Shown piece by piece: positions 43,105 through 51,883 of a stretch of DNA of 64,000 nucleotides. This DNA comes from Accumulibacter sp031732815. Lineage in GTDB: Bacteria; Pseudomonadota; Gammaproteobacteria; Burkholderiales; Rhodocyclaceae. The notes beneath the pieces are model-generated. The model did no database searches. It was given only the letters and a program-made list of their open reading frames with translations, and had not been told where the DNA came from. Position numbers and translations under genes: made by a program. The number at the start of each line of letters is the position of its first letter. The first letter of the stretch is position 1. The DNA lies in the NCBI RefSeq assembly GCF_031732815.1, contig NZ_JAVMKF010000268.1, forward strand, positions 22,948 to 86,947. The letters run 5' to 3'.

Positions 43105-43693
43105 GCTGATGCCAGGATAACGGCGCATGCGGGTCACACGAGTTCGAGACAAATCCGGCTAATCGCCGGTTCATCCGCGCTTCGAGGGTACGGACTGGCC
43201 AGTACGGACGTCTGGCGGCATGATGTCATGTACAAGTCGAGCCGCCTTTTGCTGTAGTTTTGGTATCAATTGCCAATCGCGGTTGAAGATCGTGTGTCGC
43301 TTTATCCGGACGTGAAAATCGGCATGCACAGTCATTCCCATAGCGGGTCTGTTCGCGAGGTCGCCCGGATTGGGCGATCCGGTTGTTCAAATGCTGATGC
43401 AGGTTGAGGAAGGGGTAATCCGGCTCTGGGTCTGGTGTCCGCTCACCCGTTCGCGTCGGAGCGCAACTTGACCACAGGAGAAGGGCTTCCGCAAGGTTTG
43501 GTGAGAGACATGCCGATATGCTGACTGGAGAAAATTGGGTGCTGGTGGCGCCGGAAGAAGGCGCTGCGATGGCCGAGCATAGGGTCCGCCGGCAGGACTA
43601 TGGCGCGTGCTTGCACGGACCCGCGCGCCGCGCGAGGTGCGGGCGATGCCCGTTGGCCAGGAACTCGCGCTGTTCGTGAACAAGGAGTTGTGA
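43105..43693. other. 589-bp spacer with a decayed glycosyltransferase end
   Basis: Mostly without coding signal. The last 170 bp read as broken pieces of a GT4-type C-terminus: TGENWVLVAPEEG in one frame (about 43519-43557), then REVRAMPVGQELALFVNKEL in another frame ending at the TGA at 43691-43693. Composition returns to high GC here. Confidence 0.45.
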
Positions 43694-45199
43694 ATGAAAC
43701 CGAGCGCATTTCTGTCCTTCGATGTCGAGGCGCTGCCCGGGCGGGCTGCGGCCGATCCGATCGATACGCTGGTGTGGGGCAGGCTGAACGGGGAAGAGTA
43801 CGGGATCAAGCGAATATGCCGAATTCTCCGCGAGTACGGGCTCAAGGCCAATTTTCTCATCGACCTCTCCGGCTGCTTGCTCTATGGCGACCGCGTGATC
43901 GGCGAGATCGGCCGCTATCTGCTCGGTGAGGGCCATGAGCTGCACGCCCATTTGCATTCCGAATGGGTAGTCAGGAAGTGGGGAATCAAAGGTGAGTATG
44001 TCGGGCCGCCCGCCTTGCACCAGCTCGACGCGGAACTCAATCAGCATTTGGTGAACTTTGCCCAGTTCAAGTTCCGCCAGCTTTTCGGGAGCAAGGCGCT
44101 CGTTCTCCGTGGCGGCGGGTTCAGCTTCAACGAGCACACGGTGTCGGCGGCCCGCCAGGCGGGCTTCGCCTGCCTGAGCAATTTCAACGCCCAGCGGCAT
44201 GCGCAGATGCTGGCTGTCGTCGGCAACGGTGCGGCGAACGAACCCTTTTCCTGGGGTAGCGGGCTATGCGAAATTCCGGTCGATTTCTCCCCCGAACCTT
44301 TGTCGTTCGATGTCGCGAAGTACTACGGCTGGTACGATCGGGTTCGTGACCGGAAGCAGATCAAGACCTTCAACCTCACGCTGCACTCGTGGTCATTGCT
44401 CACGCGTAGCGGTGGCGACGTCTTCCACGCGGTGGCCCCCGCACATGAAGACCGATTGCGCGAGATCTGCGAGCATCTGGCGACCAATACGCAGGTGCTC
44501 GGCTATTCCGAGTACCTGGCTGACGCCGATCTGCCTCTGGTCGTGATCAAGCACTTCTATTCGACGCCGGTGCGTACCGAAGCGGCACGAGCGGTCGTCT
44601 GCACAGTCTGCGACGCTGTCTTTGTTCGGCAGGAAACCGATATCTGCCCTGGCTGCGGGTCGCGCGCTCGTCATCGCCAGGTCGTCGATGCGCTGAACAA
44701 GGTGGGCAATCCGTTCGACGGCCGCCGCGTGCTCGCCTGCTTTGCCAACTCGGTCGAAAAGCTGTCGATCCTGGCGCACGCCTGGGAGCTGCAGAACTTC
44801 GACATTCGGCCCGTCAGCGAAACCGATTTTCAGATGGATATCCAGCATATGGATGGGGTTCCAGCGGAAAGTTTCGACTGCTTTCTGGCCATGCACGTCC
44901 TCAACCACGTGCGCGACGATGGTGCTGCGCTGGCCGAGATTCACCGGATTCTCAGGCCCGGTGGAGTCGCCCTGATCACGATTCCCTACCGGTCGGGCGA
45001 AGCGACGACCGCGCTGTCCGACGTGCTGGAACACTACGGCGCCGAGAACTACGAGAAGTATGGCGTTGGCAGCTATCGCCGGTATGGCCTGGACGATGCG
45101 GTGCGCCTGTTCTCCAGCTTCTTCGAGGTGAGCATCGTTGCCGGGATCGACTCGGTCAGCAACGAGAGCATGAACATTTTCCTGTTGAGGAAGCGATAA
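43694..45199 (+). CDS. Polysaccharide deacetylase-methyltransferase fusion
   Basis: A 501-residue protein. Residues 1-285 are a WalW-type NodB-like deacetylase: FLSFDVEALPGRAAADP (metal Asp), ELHAHLHSEWVVRKWG (metal His), LVLRGGGFSFN, and the HSWSLLTR block. Residues about 300-325 hold two CxxC pairs (CTVCDAVF and CPGCGSRARHRQ), like a zinc ribbon. Residues about 330-500 are a class I methyltransferase without the classical N-terminal glycine loop (FLAMHVLNHVRDD, LRPGGVALITIP, GSYRRYGLDDAVRL). It is a clear paralogue of the C-terminal half of the 35942 fusion protein and probably edits the polysaccharide by N-deacetylation and methylation. Start ATG 43694. Confidence 0.82.
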   Translation: MKPSAFLSFDVEALPGRAAADPIDTLVWGRLNGEEYGIKRICRILREYGLKANFLIDLSGCLLYGDRVIGEIGRYLLGEGHELHAHLHSEWVVRKWGIKGEYVGPPALHQLDAELNQHLVNFAQFKFRQLFGSKALVLRGGGFSFNEHTVSAARQAGFACLSNFNAQRHAQMLAVVGNGAANEPFSWGSGLCEIPVDFSPEPLSFDVAKYYGWYDRVRDRKQIKTFNLTLHSWSLLTRSGGDVFHAVAPAHEDRLREICEHLATNTQVLGYSEYLADADLPLVVIKHFYSTPVRTEAARAVVCTVCDAVFVRQETDICPGCGSRARHRQVVDALNKVGNPFDGRRVLACFANSVEKLSILAHAWELQNFDIRPVSETDFQMDIQHMDGVPAESFDCFLAMHVLNHVRDDGAALAEIHRILRPGGVALITIPYRSGEATTALSDVLEHYGAENYEKYGVGSYRRYGLDDAVRLFSSFFEVSIVAGIDSVSNESMNIFLLRKR

Positions 45200-45282
45200 A
45201 TGGGCAAGCCTCGCGAGCGCCGCCGGCAAGCCGCTGCCGGTTGCCAACCCGAGCGCGGCCGGCCAGTAACGACCGGGATGAA

Positions 45283-46635
45283 ATGAGCACGCTTGCCCGT
45301 CCCTGGTCGAGCCTGCTGAGTGAGCCCTGGCTGGCAGCGAATCGCGTGTTGACCTGTGCCGTACTGCAGTGGCGCCTGCGCGCGTGCGCGCGCCGCGCGC
45401 CGTATGTGCGCGAGGCGGGCAGCGTGCTCTACGTCGCGGCAAGTGCCTTGCCCTATCACATCAGCGGCTACACGACGCGCACGCACGAAGTGATCCGGGC
45501 GCTGCGCGCGGCAGGCGCAAATGTGCATCCGCTCACTCGTCCCGGTTACCCGTGGGACCGCAGCGACCGCCAGTGCGCCGCGCCGGGAGACGAAGGCGTT
45601 GCCGAAACGGTCGTCGAAACCGTGCGCTACCAGCACGCCAGCCGGCCCGGCAACGACCGCCCGGTGCTGCAATACGCTTTGCAGGCTGCTCCGGTCGTCG
45701 CCGAGATTGCCGCGCGTAGGCGCGTTGCCGTCGTGCACGCCGCGTCCAACCACGTCAACGCCTTGCCCGCCTTGCTCGCCGCGCGCCAACTCGGTCTGCC
45801 TTTCCACTACGAAATGCGCGGCTTGTGGGAACTGACGCGGATTTCGCGCATGCCGCAGTACGAACGCGGGCAAGCCTACAAGCAGGGATTGCAGCTCGAA
45901 GGGCTGGTCGCCCGCCACGCCGACCGGCTGTTCGTCATCTCCGAGCAGCTTGGCCGCTACGCGCGCGAGCACTGGGGAATTGCCGCCGAGCGCATGTCAT
46001 TGTTGCCGAATTGCGTCGATCCGGCCTTGTTTGCGCCGGCCGATCCGGCGATCGTCGAAGCGGCGACGATCGGCTACGCCGGCTCGCTGATCGGTTACGA
46101 GGGCCTGGACACGCTGATCGACGCCGTCGATCTGCTGGTCAGGAAGGGAAACCCGCTCAGCCTGACGCTGATCGGCGACGGTGAGGCGCGCGCCCAACTG
46201 ACGGCTCAGGTCGAGCGCTTGCGTCTGGGCGAGCGCATTCGCTTCCTCGGCAAGATCCCGCCGGCAGCCGCACGCGAGTGCCTGGCGCGCTGCGCGCTGG
46301 TCTGCATCCCGCGCAAGCCGTTCAAGGTGTGCCAGATCATTCCGCCGATCAAGCTGGTCGAGGCGCTGGCGATGGGCAAGCCGGTGATCGTTCCCGACCT
46401 GCCGGTCTTCCGCGACGAACTGGGTGCAAGCCCGCCCGGCTGGTTTTTCCGCGCCGGCGACGCGGCGGATCTGGCGCGCGTCATTGAACTGGCGCTGGCC
46501 GATCGCCCGGCGCTGGCCGCGTGCGGAGCGCGCGCCCGGGCCTACGCGGTCAGCCAGCGCTGCTGGCGCGATTTTGTCGGCCAGGCGCTGCCGAGCGCGG
46601 ACGACGAGGCGCAGAATGTCCACGCGCGTGCTTAG
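45283..46635 (+). CDS. GT4-family glycosyltransferase
   Basis: A 450-residue GT-B retaining glycosyltransferase. The N-terminal acceptor domain has LYVAASALPYHISGYTTRTH. The C-terminal donor domain has MSLLPNCVDPALF, IGYAGSLIGYEGLDTLIDAV, LIGDGEARAQL and the E-x7-E region IPPIKLVEALAMGKPVIVPD. It adds one sugar to the growing polysaccharide in the cytoplasm; donor and acceptor are unknown. The ATG at 45283 (following gggatgaa) was preferred to an upstream in-frame ATG at 45241, which adds 14 residues without family similarity. Confidence 0.85.
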   Translation: MSTLARPWSSLLSEPWLAANRVLTCAVLQWRLRACARRAPYVREAGSVLYVAASALPYHISGYTTRTHEVIRALRAAGANVHPLTRPGYPWDRSDRQCAAPGDEGVAETVVETVRYQHASRPGNDRPVLQYALQAAPVVAEIAARRRVAVVHAASNHVNALPALLAARQLGLPFHYEMRGLWELTRISRMPQYERGQAYKQGLQLEGLVARHADRLFVISEQLGRYAREHWGIAAERMSLLPNCVDPALFAPADPAIVEAATIGYAGSLIGYEGLDTLIDAVDLLVRKGNPLSLTLIGDGEARAQLTAQVERLRLGERIRFLGKIPPAAARECLARCALVCIPRKPFKVCQIIPPIKLVEALAMGKPVIVPDLPVFRDELGASPPGWFFRAGDAADLARVIELALADRPALAACGARARAYAVSQRCWRDFVGQALPSADDEAQNVHARA

Positions 46636-46726
46636 CCGGCGTGCTGCGCTGGTCGACCGTCGCGCCCGGCATGCTGGCGTGTGGCGTCAACCTGCGGGGC
46701 TGCCGACGTGCGGCGCGGCGCGCTCG

Positions 46727-47065
46727 ATGAGACCGACTGCCTTGCTTTCCTTCGACATCGAAGCGCTCGATGTCATGGCGCGCGATGGCGCCGCAAACGA
46801 CGAGAAACATAGCGTCGGCAGCGTTCGCCGCTATGGACTGGACGATGCGATCGACCTGTTCGCCAGGTTCTTCGAGGTCAGCCTGGTGACCGGGCACGAC
46901 GCGGTGACCGGGCAAAGCATGAACGTCTTTTTCCTGCGCAAGCCGTCTGCTACGGCGAATCACAAGTCGCTCGCGGAAGCGCCGGCCGGCGCCGACTCTG
47001 CCTGGCTGCCGAGTGCGCAGCGGCAAGTCGTGCGCGCGCACACCGCATTTGAGCAAGGGACCTGA
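46727..47065 (+). pseudogene. Internally deleted copy of the deacetylase-methyltransferase
   Basis: A 112-residue open frame. It begins like the deacetylases (ALLSFDIEALDVMARD), then jumps directly to the last part of the methyltransferase domain (RRYGLDDAIDLFARFFEVS and an end like SMNVFFLRKP). About 390 residues present in the 43694 gene are missing. The final 40 residues are unrelated. Catalytic parts are lost, so it is a remnant, with ends that match the 501-residue paralogue. Confidence 0.75.
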
Positions 47066-47069
47066 TCGA

Positions 47070-48026
47070 ATGGCTGGACGCGAGCGCTACGCGATGCTGA
47101 CCGTCGATACCGAAGCGCTGCCCAAACGCGCGCCCGACGAGCACGTTGCGCGCCTGATCTGGGGTGTGCATGAGCACGGCAGCGCCGGAATCCGCGAACT
47201 GTGTGCGATTGGCGACGAGTTCAGGCTCAAGCACGTCTTCTTCGTCGACATGTGCGGCCTCTATCGCCATCCGGCCGAAATGCGCGAGGTCGTTCGCTGG
47301 CTCGACGAGCAGGGTCAGGATGTCCAGTTGCACATGCATCCGGAAGTGCTGCCGGCCGAGGTGTGGACGGAAAACGGCCTCGACTTCCGCCCGGAGTACA
47401 TGAACGCCTACCGCCAGGACGACTGGGCCGAGTTCCTCATCGGGCACTTCGCCAGGCAGCTTGGCGAACTCACCGGCAAACGCGTTCTCGCCTATCGCGC
47501 CGGTTCCTTGCGCTGGAATGCGTCGTCGATTCGCGCCTTGCGGGCGATCGGCATTCCCTTGTCGTTCAATAATTCGATGCGCGCTTATCGTGCCGGGCGA
47601 TGCACGTACAGCGAACCGACCGACCTGCCCTTCGCTTGGTCGAATGGCGTGATCGAAGTACCGCTGACCGAAAGGAAGGTCTTGTCGGTCGGTCGCGGGG
47701 AAGAGATCTGGGTCAGCCTGACCTATCCGGAAGCCAGCCGTTTTCCTTTGCTCGAACGCGCCGGCGGTTTCCTGGCCAATCCTCTGCGGCGCAAGCCGCA
47801 GTTCTCCGTCGTCCTGCTCCATTCCTGGTCGCTGCTGCATTGGGACGAGCATGGCCACGCCACTTTCCGCGACGAGCGGCGCCTGGAGGGATATCGCAAG
47901 CTGCTGGCGCGCCTGGCGAGCGAGTACGACGTGATTACGGCGCGGGATTTCGTCGATCTGCACGCGCGCGGCAAGATTCCGCTGGCGCCAGCGGTCGATC
48001 TCGCGCGGGCGGAGTTGCCAGCGTGA
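47070..48026 (+). CDS. WalW-type polysaccharide deacetylase, copy 1
   Basis: A 318-residue NodB-like deacetylase. It starts AMLTVDTEALPKRAPDEHVA (catalytic Asp/metal Asp area), then HVFFVDMCGLYRHPAEMREV, VQLHMHPEVLPAEVW (metal-binding His pair), AYRAGSLRWN (Arg of the active site) and LLHSWSLLHWD (final His). There is no signal peptide, so it should act on a cytoplasmic sugar or lipid-linked intermediate. Its TGA overlaps the GTG of the next gene, a closely similar paralogue. The start ATG at 47070 fits the family. Confidence 0.85.
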   Translation: MAGRERYAMLTVDTEALPKRAPDEHVARLIWGVHEHGSAGIRELCAIGDEFRLKHVFFVDMCGLYRHPAEMREVVRWLDEQGQDVQLHMHPEVLPAEVWTENGLDFRPEYMNAYRQDDWAEFLIGHFARQLGELTGKRVLAYRAGSLRWNASSIRALRAIGIPLSFNNSMRAYRAGRCTYSEPTDLPFAWSNGVIEVPLTERKVLSVGRGEEIWVSLTYPEASRFPLLERAGGFLANPLRRKPQFSVVLLHSWSLLHWDEHGHATFRDERRLEGYRKLLARLASEYDVITARDFVDLHARGKIPLAPAVDLARAELPA

Positions 48027-49024
48027 ACAAGCAGCGCTATGCGTTGGTCACGGTCGACGTCGAGGCTCTGCCGAAGCGCGCCAGTGCCGAGCACGTCAAG
48101 CGGCTGATGTGGGGCAAGCACGACAAGGGCAGCGCCGGCGTGCGCGAAATGTGTTCGATCGGGCGCGAATTCGCCGTCAGACACGTCTTCTTCGTCGATC
48201 AATGCGGCGCCTACGACCAACTCGACGAGATCCACGAAGTCGTTCGCTGGCTCGACGGGGCCGGTCAGGACGTTCAACTGCACACGCATCCGGAGTATCT
48301 GCCGGCAGACTTCTGGACGGCACGCGGACTTGAATCCGGCCCGGAACACATGAACAAGTACACCGATACGGCACGCGCCGAACTGGTCATCGCGTATTTC
48401 GCGCAGCTTCTTTCGAGCGTCACCGGCAAGCCGATCCGGGCGCATCGAGCCGGTTCGTTCCGCTGGAATGCGCGCACGATCAGCGCCCTCGCCGCGGCCG
48501 ACATTCCGCTGTCGTTCAACAACTCGATGTATGCGGTGTACGCCGGCCAGTGCCCGTACAGCGAACCGACCAACCATCCTTACCTGTGGTCGAACGGCGT
48601 CATCGAAGTGCCGATGACGGAAAGGAGAATTCTCCCCGGAATCGGCAAGGAGAACTGGTGGGCGCGCCTGACCTATCCCGAGTCGAGCTATTTCAGATTT
48701 CGTCCGTGGTGGGGAAAGCTCCTGCTGGACGCGTTCAGTGGCAGTCCGCAATTCTCGGTCTTTCTGCTCCACTCGTGGTCCTTGCTCCACTGGGACGCGC
48801 AGGGATATGCGACGTATCGCGACGATCGCCGGCTGGAAGGCTATCGCAGGCTGCTCGCGCGCCTGACCCGCGACTATGACGTGATCACGACCGCCGACTT
48901 CCTCGATCTCTATGCCAGCGGCAAGATCAGAGCGACGCACACGGTCGACCTGGCGCGGGCCGAGCTGGCACCGGCGGCCGACACGGCCAGGCACTGGGGA
49001 GGCGCTGCATGGTCGGCAGAGTGA
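48023..49024 (+). CDS. WalW-type polysaccharide deacetylase, copy 2
   Basis: A 333-residue paralogue of the preceding gene, with the same motif order: ALVTVDVEALPKRASAEHVK, HVFFVDQCGAYDQLDEIHEV, VQLHTHPEYLPADFW, AHRAGSFRWN and LLHSWSLLHWD. The GTG start overlaps the previous stop. The two are nearly collinear throughout, so this is a tandem duplication that has diverged. It overlaps the following glycosyltransferase start by 16 bp. Substrates are probably related amino sugars in the same polymer. Confidence 0.85.
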   Translation: MNKQRYALVTVDVEALPKRASAEHVKRLMWGKHDKGSAGVREMCSIGREFAVRHVFFVDQCGAYDQLDEIHEVVRWLDGAGQDVQLHTHPEYLPADFWTARGLESGPEHMNKYTDTARAELVIAYFAQLLSSVTGKPIRAHRAGSFRWNARTISALAAADIPLSFNNSMYAVYAGQCPYSEPTNHPYLWSNGVIEVPMTERRILPGIGKENWWARLTYPESSYFRFRPWWGKLLLDAFSGSPQFSVFLLHSWSLLHWDAQGYATYRDDRRLEGYRRLLARLTRDYDVITTADFLDLYASGKIRATHTVDLARAELAPAADTARHWGGAAWSAE

Positions 49025-49662
49025 TTCGGCGCCTGGGTTCGCTGGTCTACAAGTATCCGACGGTGGCGGAAGATGTCGAGCGGCCCGGCGAGTTCGGGCG
49101 CTTGAAGCTCGCGCTGGTCGCCGACTACTTCACCAGCGATTGCCTGTCGGCCGAGTGTCGGGTGCGCGCGCTGACGCCGGCCAATTTCGCCGAGGTGATC
49201 GATACCTGGAAGCCCGACCTGCTCTTCGTCGAATCGGCTTTCCACGGCGCGCACGGCGCCTGGCGCTATGAGCTGGCCAAGCAGCCGGGCTGGCTGCGCC
49301 TGGACAAGCCGAAGGCCATCTACCGCCTGGTCGAACGGGCGAGAAGCCGCGGCATCCCGAGCGTTTTCTGGAACAAGGACGACGGCGCTTTCTTCGACGC
49401 CTTCATCGATGTTGCGCAGGCCTTCGACCACGTGTTCACGACCGACGAAGACTGTCTCGAACGCTATCGGCAGAAGGTGCCCGCGCATGTTTCGGTCAGC
49501 ACACTGGCGATGCCCTACCAGCCGACCTTCCACAACTTCACCGGTTTCAATTTCACTCGCGCCGAAGCATGTTTCACCGGTAGCTACTACCGCCGCATTC
49601 TGAACGATCGCCGGCTCTTCCTCGACATGGTGTTCGACGCCTGCGACGACAGCAACCTGCGG
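49009..49662 (+). CDS. CgeB/DUF3880-like glycosyltransferase, cut by gap
   Basis: The N-terminal 218 codons of a glycosyltransferase like the first region of the 35942 fusion: PDLLFVESAFHGAHGAW, SVFWNKDDGAFFDAF and FDHVFTTDEDCLERY correspond to its motifs. The 3' end is lost in a 100-N gap, so the true length is unknown. A continuous frame through the Ns into the next gene is an artefact, as the downstream part is a different family with its own likely start. Confidence 0.78.
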
Positions 49663-49762
49663 NNNNNNNNNNNNNNNNNNNNNNNNNNNNNNNNNNNNNN
49701 NNNNNNNNNNNNNNNNNNNNNNNNNNNNNNNNNNNNNNNNNNNNNNNNNNNNNNNNNNNNNN
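49663..49762. other. Scaffold gap of 100 Ns
   Basis: Exactly 100 N. It removes the end of one glycosyltransferase gene and the very start of the next; the real distance is unknown. Confidence 0.98.
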
Positions 49763-51126
49763 TGAGCGAGCTGTCGCCAGCGCCGGCCGCCGGCGCCGAG
49801 AACTTCAGCCCGCCGGTTACCGTTCTCCTGCCGATCTGCAACGAAGCAGCGGTCGTGCAGCGCCTGATCGACGCCGCGTGTCGCTTGCGCTATCCGGCCG
49901 GCGCACTGCAGATCCTGGTGCTCGACGATTCGTCGGATGCGACCAGCGAGCTTGCCCAGACCACGGTCGACGCGCATGCCGCACGCGGCATCGATGTCAG
50001 GCTGCTCCGTCGGCCGCAGCGCGTGGACTACAAGGCTGGAAATCTGCGGCATGGCATGTGCCAGGCGAGCGGCGAGTTCGTGGCCATTTTCGACGCGGAT
50101 TTTGTTCCGCCGGAAGACTTCCTGTTGCAGACCATTCCCTGTTTCAGCGACCCCGCTCTGGGTTTCCTGCAGACCGGGATCGCCTACGAGAACCGCGACG
50201 TCTCGTTCCTGACGCGCTTTCAGGCGATGGAGATGGGGCACCAGCAATACGTTACCGTCGGCTTGAGCGAGGACGGCGACATGGTTTCGCTCAGCGGCAG
50301 TTCATGCGTCTGGCGGCGTGCCTGTGTCGAAGCTTTGGGGGGATGGAACGCGTCCACCGTGACTGAAGACGTGGATCTCGGCTACCGGGCGCAGTTCGGC
50401 GACTGGAAGTACGCTTATCTGCCGCAGGTAATCTCGCTGTCGGTGCTGCCCGAGACGATCAGCGCCTTTCGCGTGCAGCGCGAACGCTGGGGGCGCGGCC
50501 TGATCCATGGCGCGTGCAAACACGTCGGCCAGATGTTCCGCCAACGCATGCCTCTGATTCGGCGACTGCACGCGATTTCGACGATGTTCTCGTCGCTGCT
50601 CCTCGCTGCAATCTATCTGCTCGTCCTCCTCAGCCTGCCGCTCAACTACCTGCTCGACTTCGGGCGTTCGGGCATGCAATGGGTCGCCGTCGGTTTCTTC
50701 GTGCTGGTCGCGATCTGGGCGCTGGACAATGCCTTCGGGGCGGACCGGGGTATCCGCCAGGGTGTCCGCCTTGATCAGGCAGCCAGCGTCGTGCGCGCAC
50801 TCTGGGATATCTATCGCTATGTCGCCATGTTCCTGCCGATGGCGTGGTACTACTTCGCCGGCGGCTTGCGCGCGCTGGGCGGCGTGCACGGCGAGTTCCA
50901 CCGGACGCCGAAGGGGGCGGACGAGCGCCGCGTGGGCGCCCCGCGGATCAATCGCCTGTTGCTTGCCGGAGAGCTGTTCACCTTTGTCTATTCCCTGCTG
51001 GCCATCGTTCTTGCCTGGCGGCAGGGGAACTACTTCCTGCTTCCGCTGAACCTCACCGTCTGCGTCGGTTTCGGCATGGTCCTCCATTGGTCGTGGCGGG
51101 AAAGGCGTGCGCATGCCGGCGCCTGA
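49763..51126 (+). CDS. Membrane GT2 glycosyltransferase (cellulose-synthase-like)
   Basis: About 455 residues of a processive-type GT2 enzyme. The two bases before the first readable codon are TG preceded by N, so the start may be NTG at the gap edge (then SELSPAP). The catalytic domain shows VTVLLPICNEAAVVQ, ILVLDDSSDAT, VAIFDADFVPPEDF (DxD), TEDVDLGYRAQFG (TED) and QRERWGRG (Q-x-x-RW). About four to five membrane helices follow (FSSLLLAAIYLLVLLSL and others). It probably polymerises and extrudes, or extends, a beta-linked glycan at the inner membrane. Adjacent genes encode the deacetylases that could modify it. Confidence 0.82.
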
Positions 51127-51883
51127 CGACGAGGGCCGGCGAATCCTGATCACCGGCGCGACCAGCGCGATCGGTTCCGCCTTGGCCGAGGCTTACGCGT
51201 GTCCGGGCGTGACGCTCCACCTGCATGGCCGCGACGCAGGCAAGCTGGGCGCAGTTGCCGAGTGCTGTCGGGCGCTGGGGGCGACGGTATATGCGCGCAA
51301 TCTCGACGTGCGCGACTTTGCCGCCTTGCACGATTGGCTGACAGGACTGGGGCCGCTCGATCTGGTGATCGTCAATGCCGGCGTCAACAGCCACATCGGC
51401 CCGGCTGGTGAGGCCGAAGCATGGGCGGAGGTGGAAGCCGTGCTCGAAGTCAACCTGAAGGCGGCGATGCTCGTCACGCACGCCGTGTTGCCGGCGATGC
51501 GCGCGCGCGGCAGCGGGCAGATCGCCCTGGTCAGCTCGCTGGCGGCGTATTTCGGCCTGCCGGTAACACCGTCCTATTGCGCCAGCAAGGCCGGCCTGAA
51601 AGCCTACGGCGAAGCGCTGCGCGGCTGGCTGGGGCGCGAGGGGATTCGCGTCAACGTGATCATGCCGGGCTACGTCAAGTCGCCGATGTGCGCTGCGATG
51701 CCGGGGCCGAAGCCCTTCCTGTTGTCGCCCGAGCAGGCGGCGCGGGCGATCCGGCACGGCCTCGAGCGCAACCGGGCGCGCATCAGTTTTCCCTTTCCGC
51801 TCAATCTCGGCACCTGGTTCCTGGCCGTCCTGCCTGCGCCCGTTGCCCTGCGCATCCTGCGCTGGCTGGGCTATGGCGCCTGA
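51113..51883 (+). CDS. Short-chain dehydrogenase (RkpH-like)
   Basis: A 256-residue SDR with the NAD(P) motif LITGATSAIGSALAEAYA, DLVIVNAGVNSHIG (NAG), the catalytic Ser in ALVSSLAAYFG, and YCASKAGLKAYGEALR (YxxxK). The C-terminus has a hydrophobic stretch (LGTWFLAVLPAPVALRILRW) as in RkpH and ketosphinganine-reductase-like proteins. Together with the PKS and oxoamine synthase 25 kb upstream it could reduce the amino ketone to an amino alcohol. It overlaps the GT2 gene; the ATG at 51113 was chosen over the GTG at 51107. Confidence 0.8.
   Translation: MPAPDDEGRRILITGATSAIGSALAEAYACPGVTLHLHGRDAGKLGAVAECCRALGATVYARNLDVRDFAALHDWLTGLGPLDLVIVNAGVNSHIGPAGEAEAWAEVEAVLEVNLKAAMLVTHAVLPAMRARGSGQIALVSSLAAYFGLPVTPSYCASKAGLKAYGEALRGWLGREGIRVNVIMPGYVKSPMCAAMPGPKPFLLSPEQAARAIRHGLERNRARISFPFPLNLGTWFLAVLPAPVALRILRWLGYGA

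Noticed and set aside
49009..51126. A single 705-residue glycosyltransferase fusion
   Set aside because: The frame crosses 100 Ns; the length is arbitrary and the second part has its own likely start.
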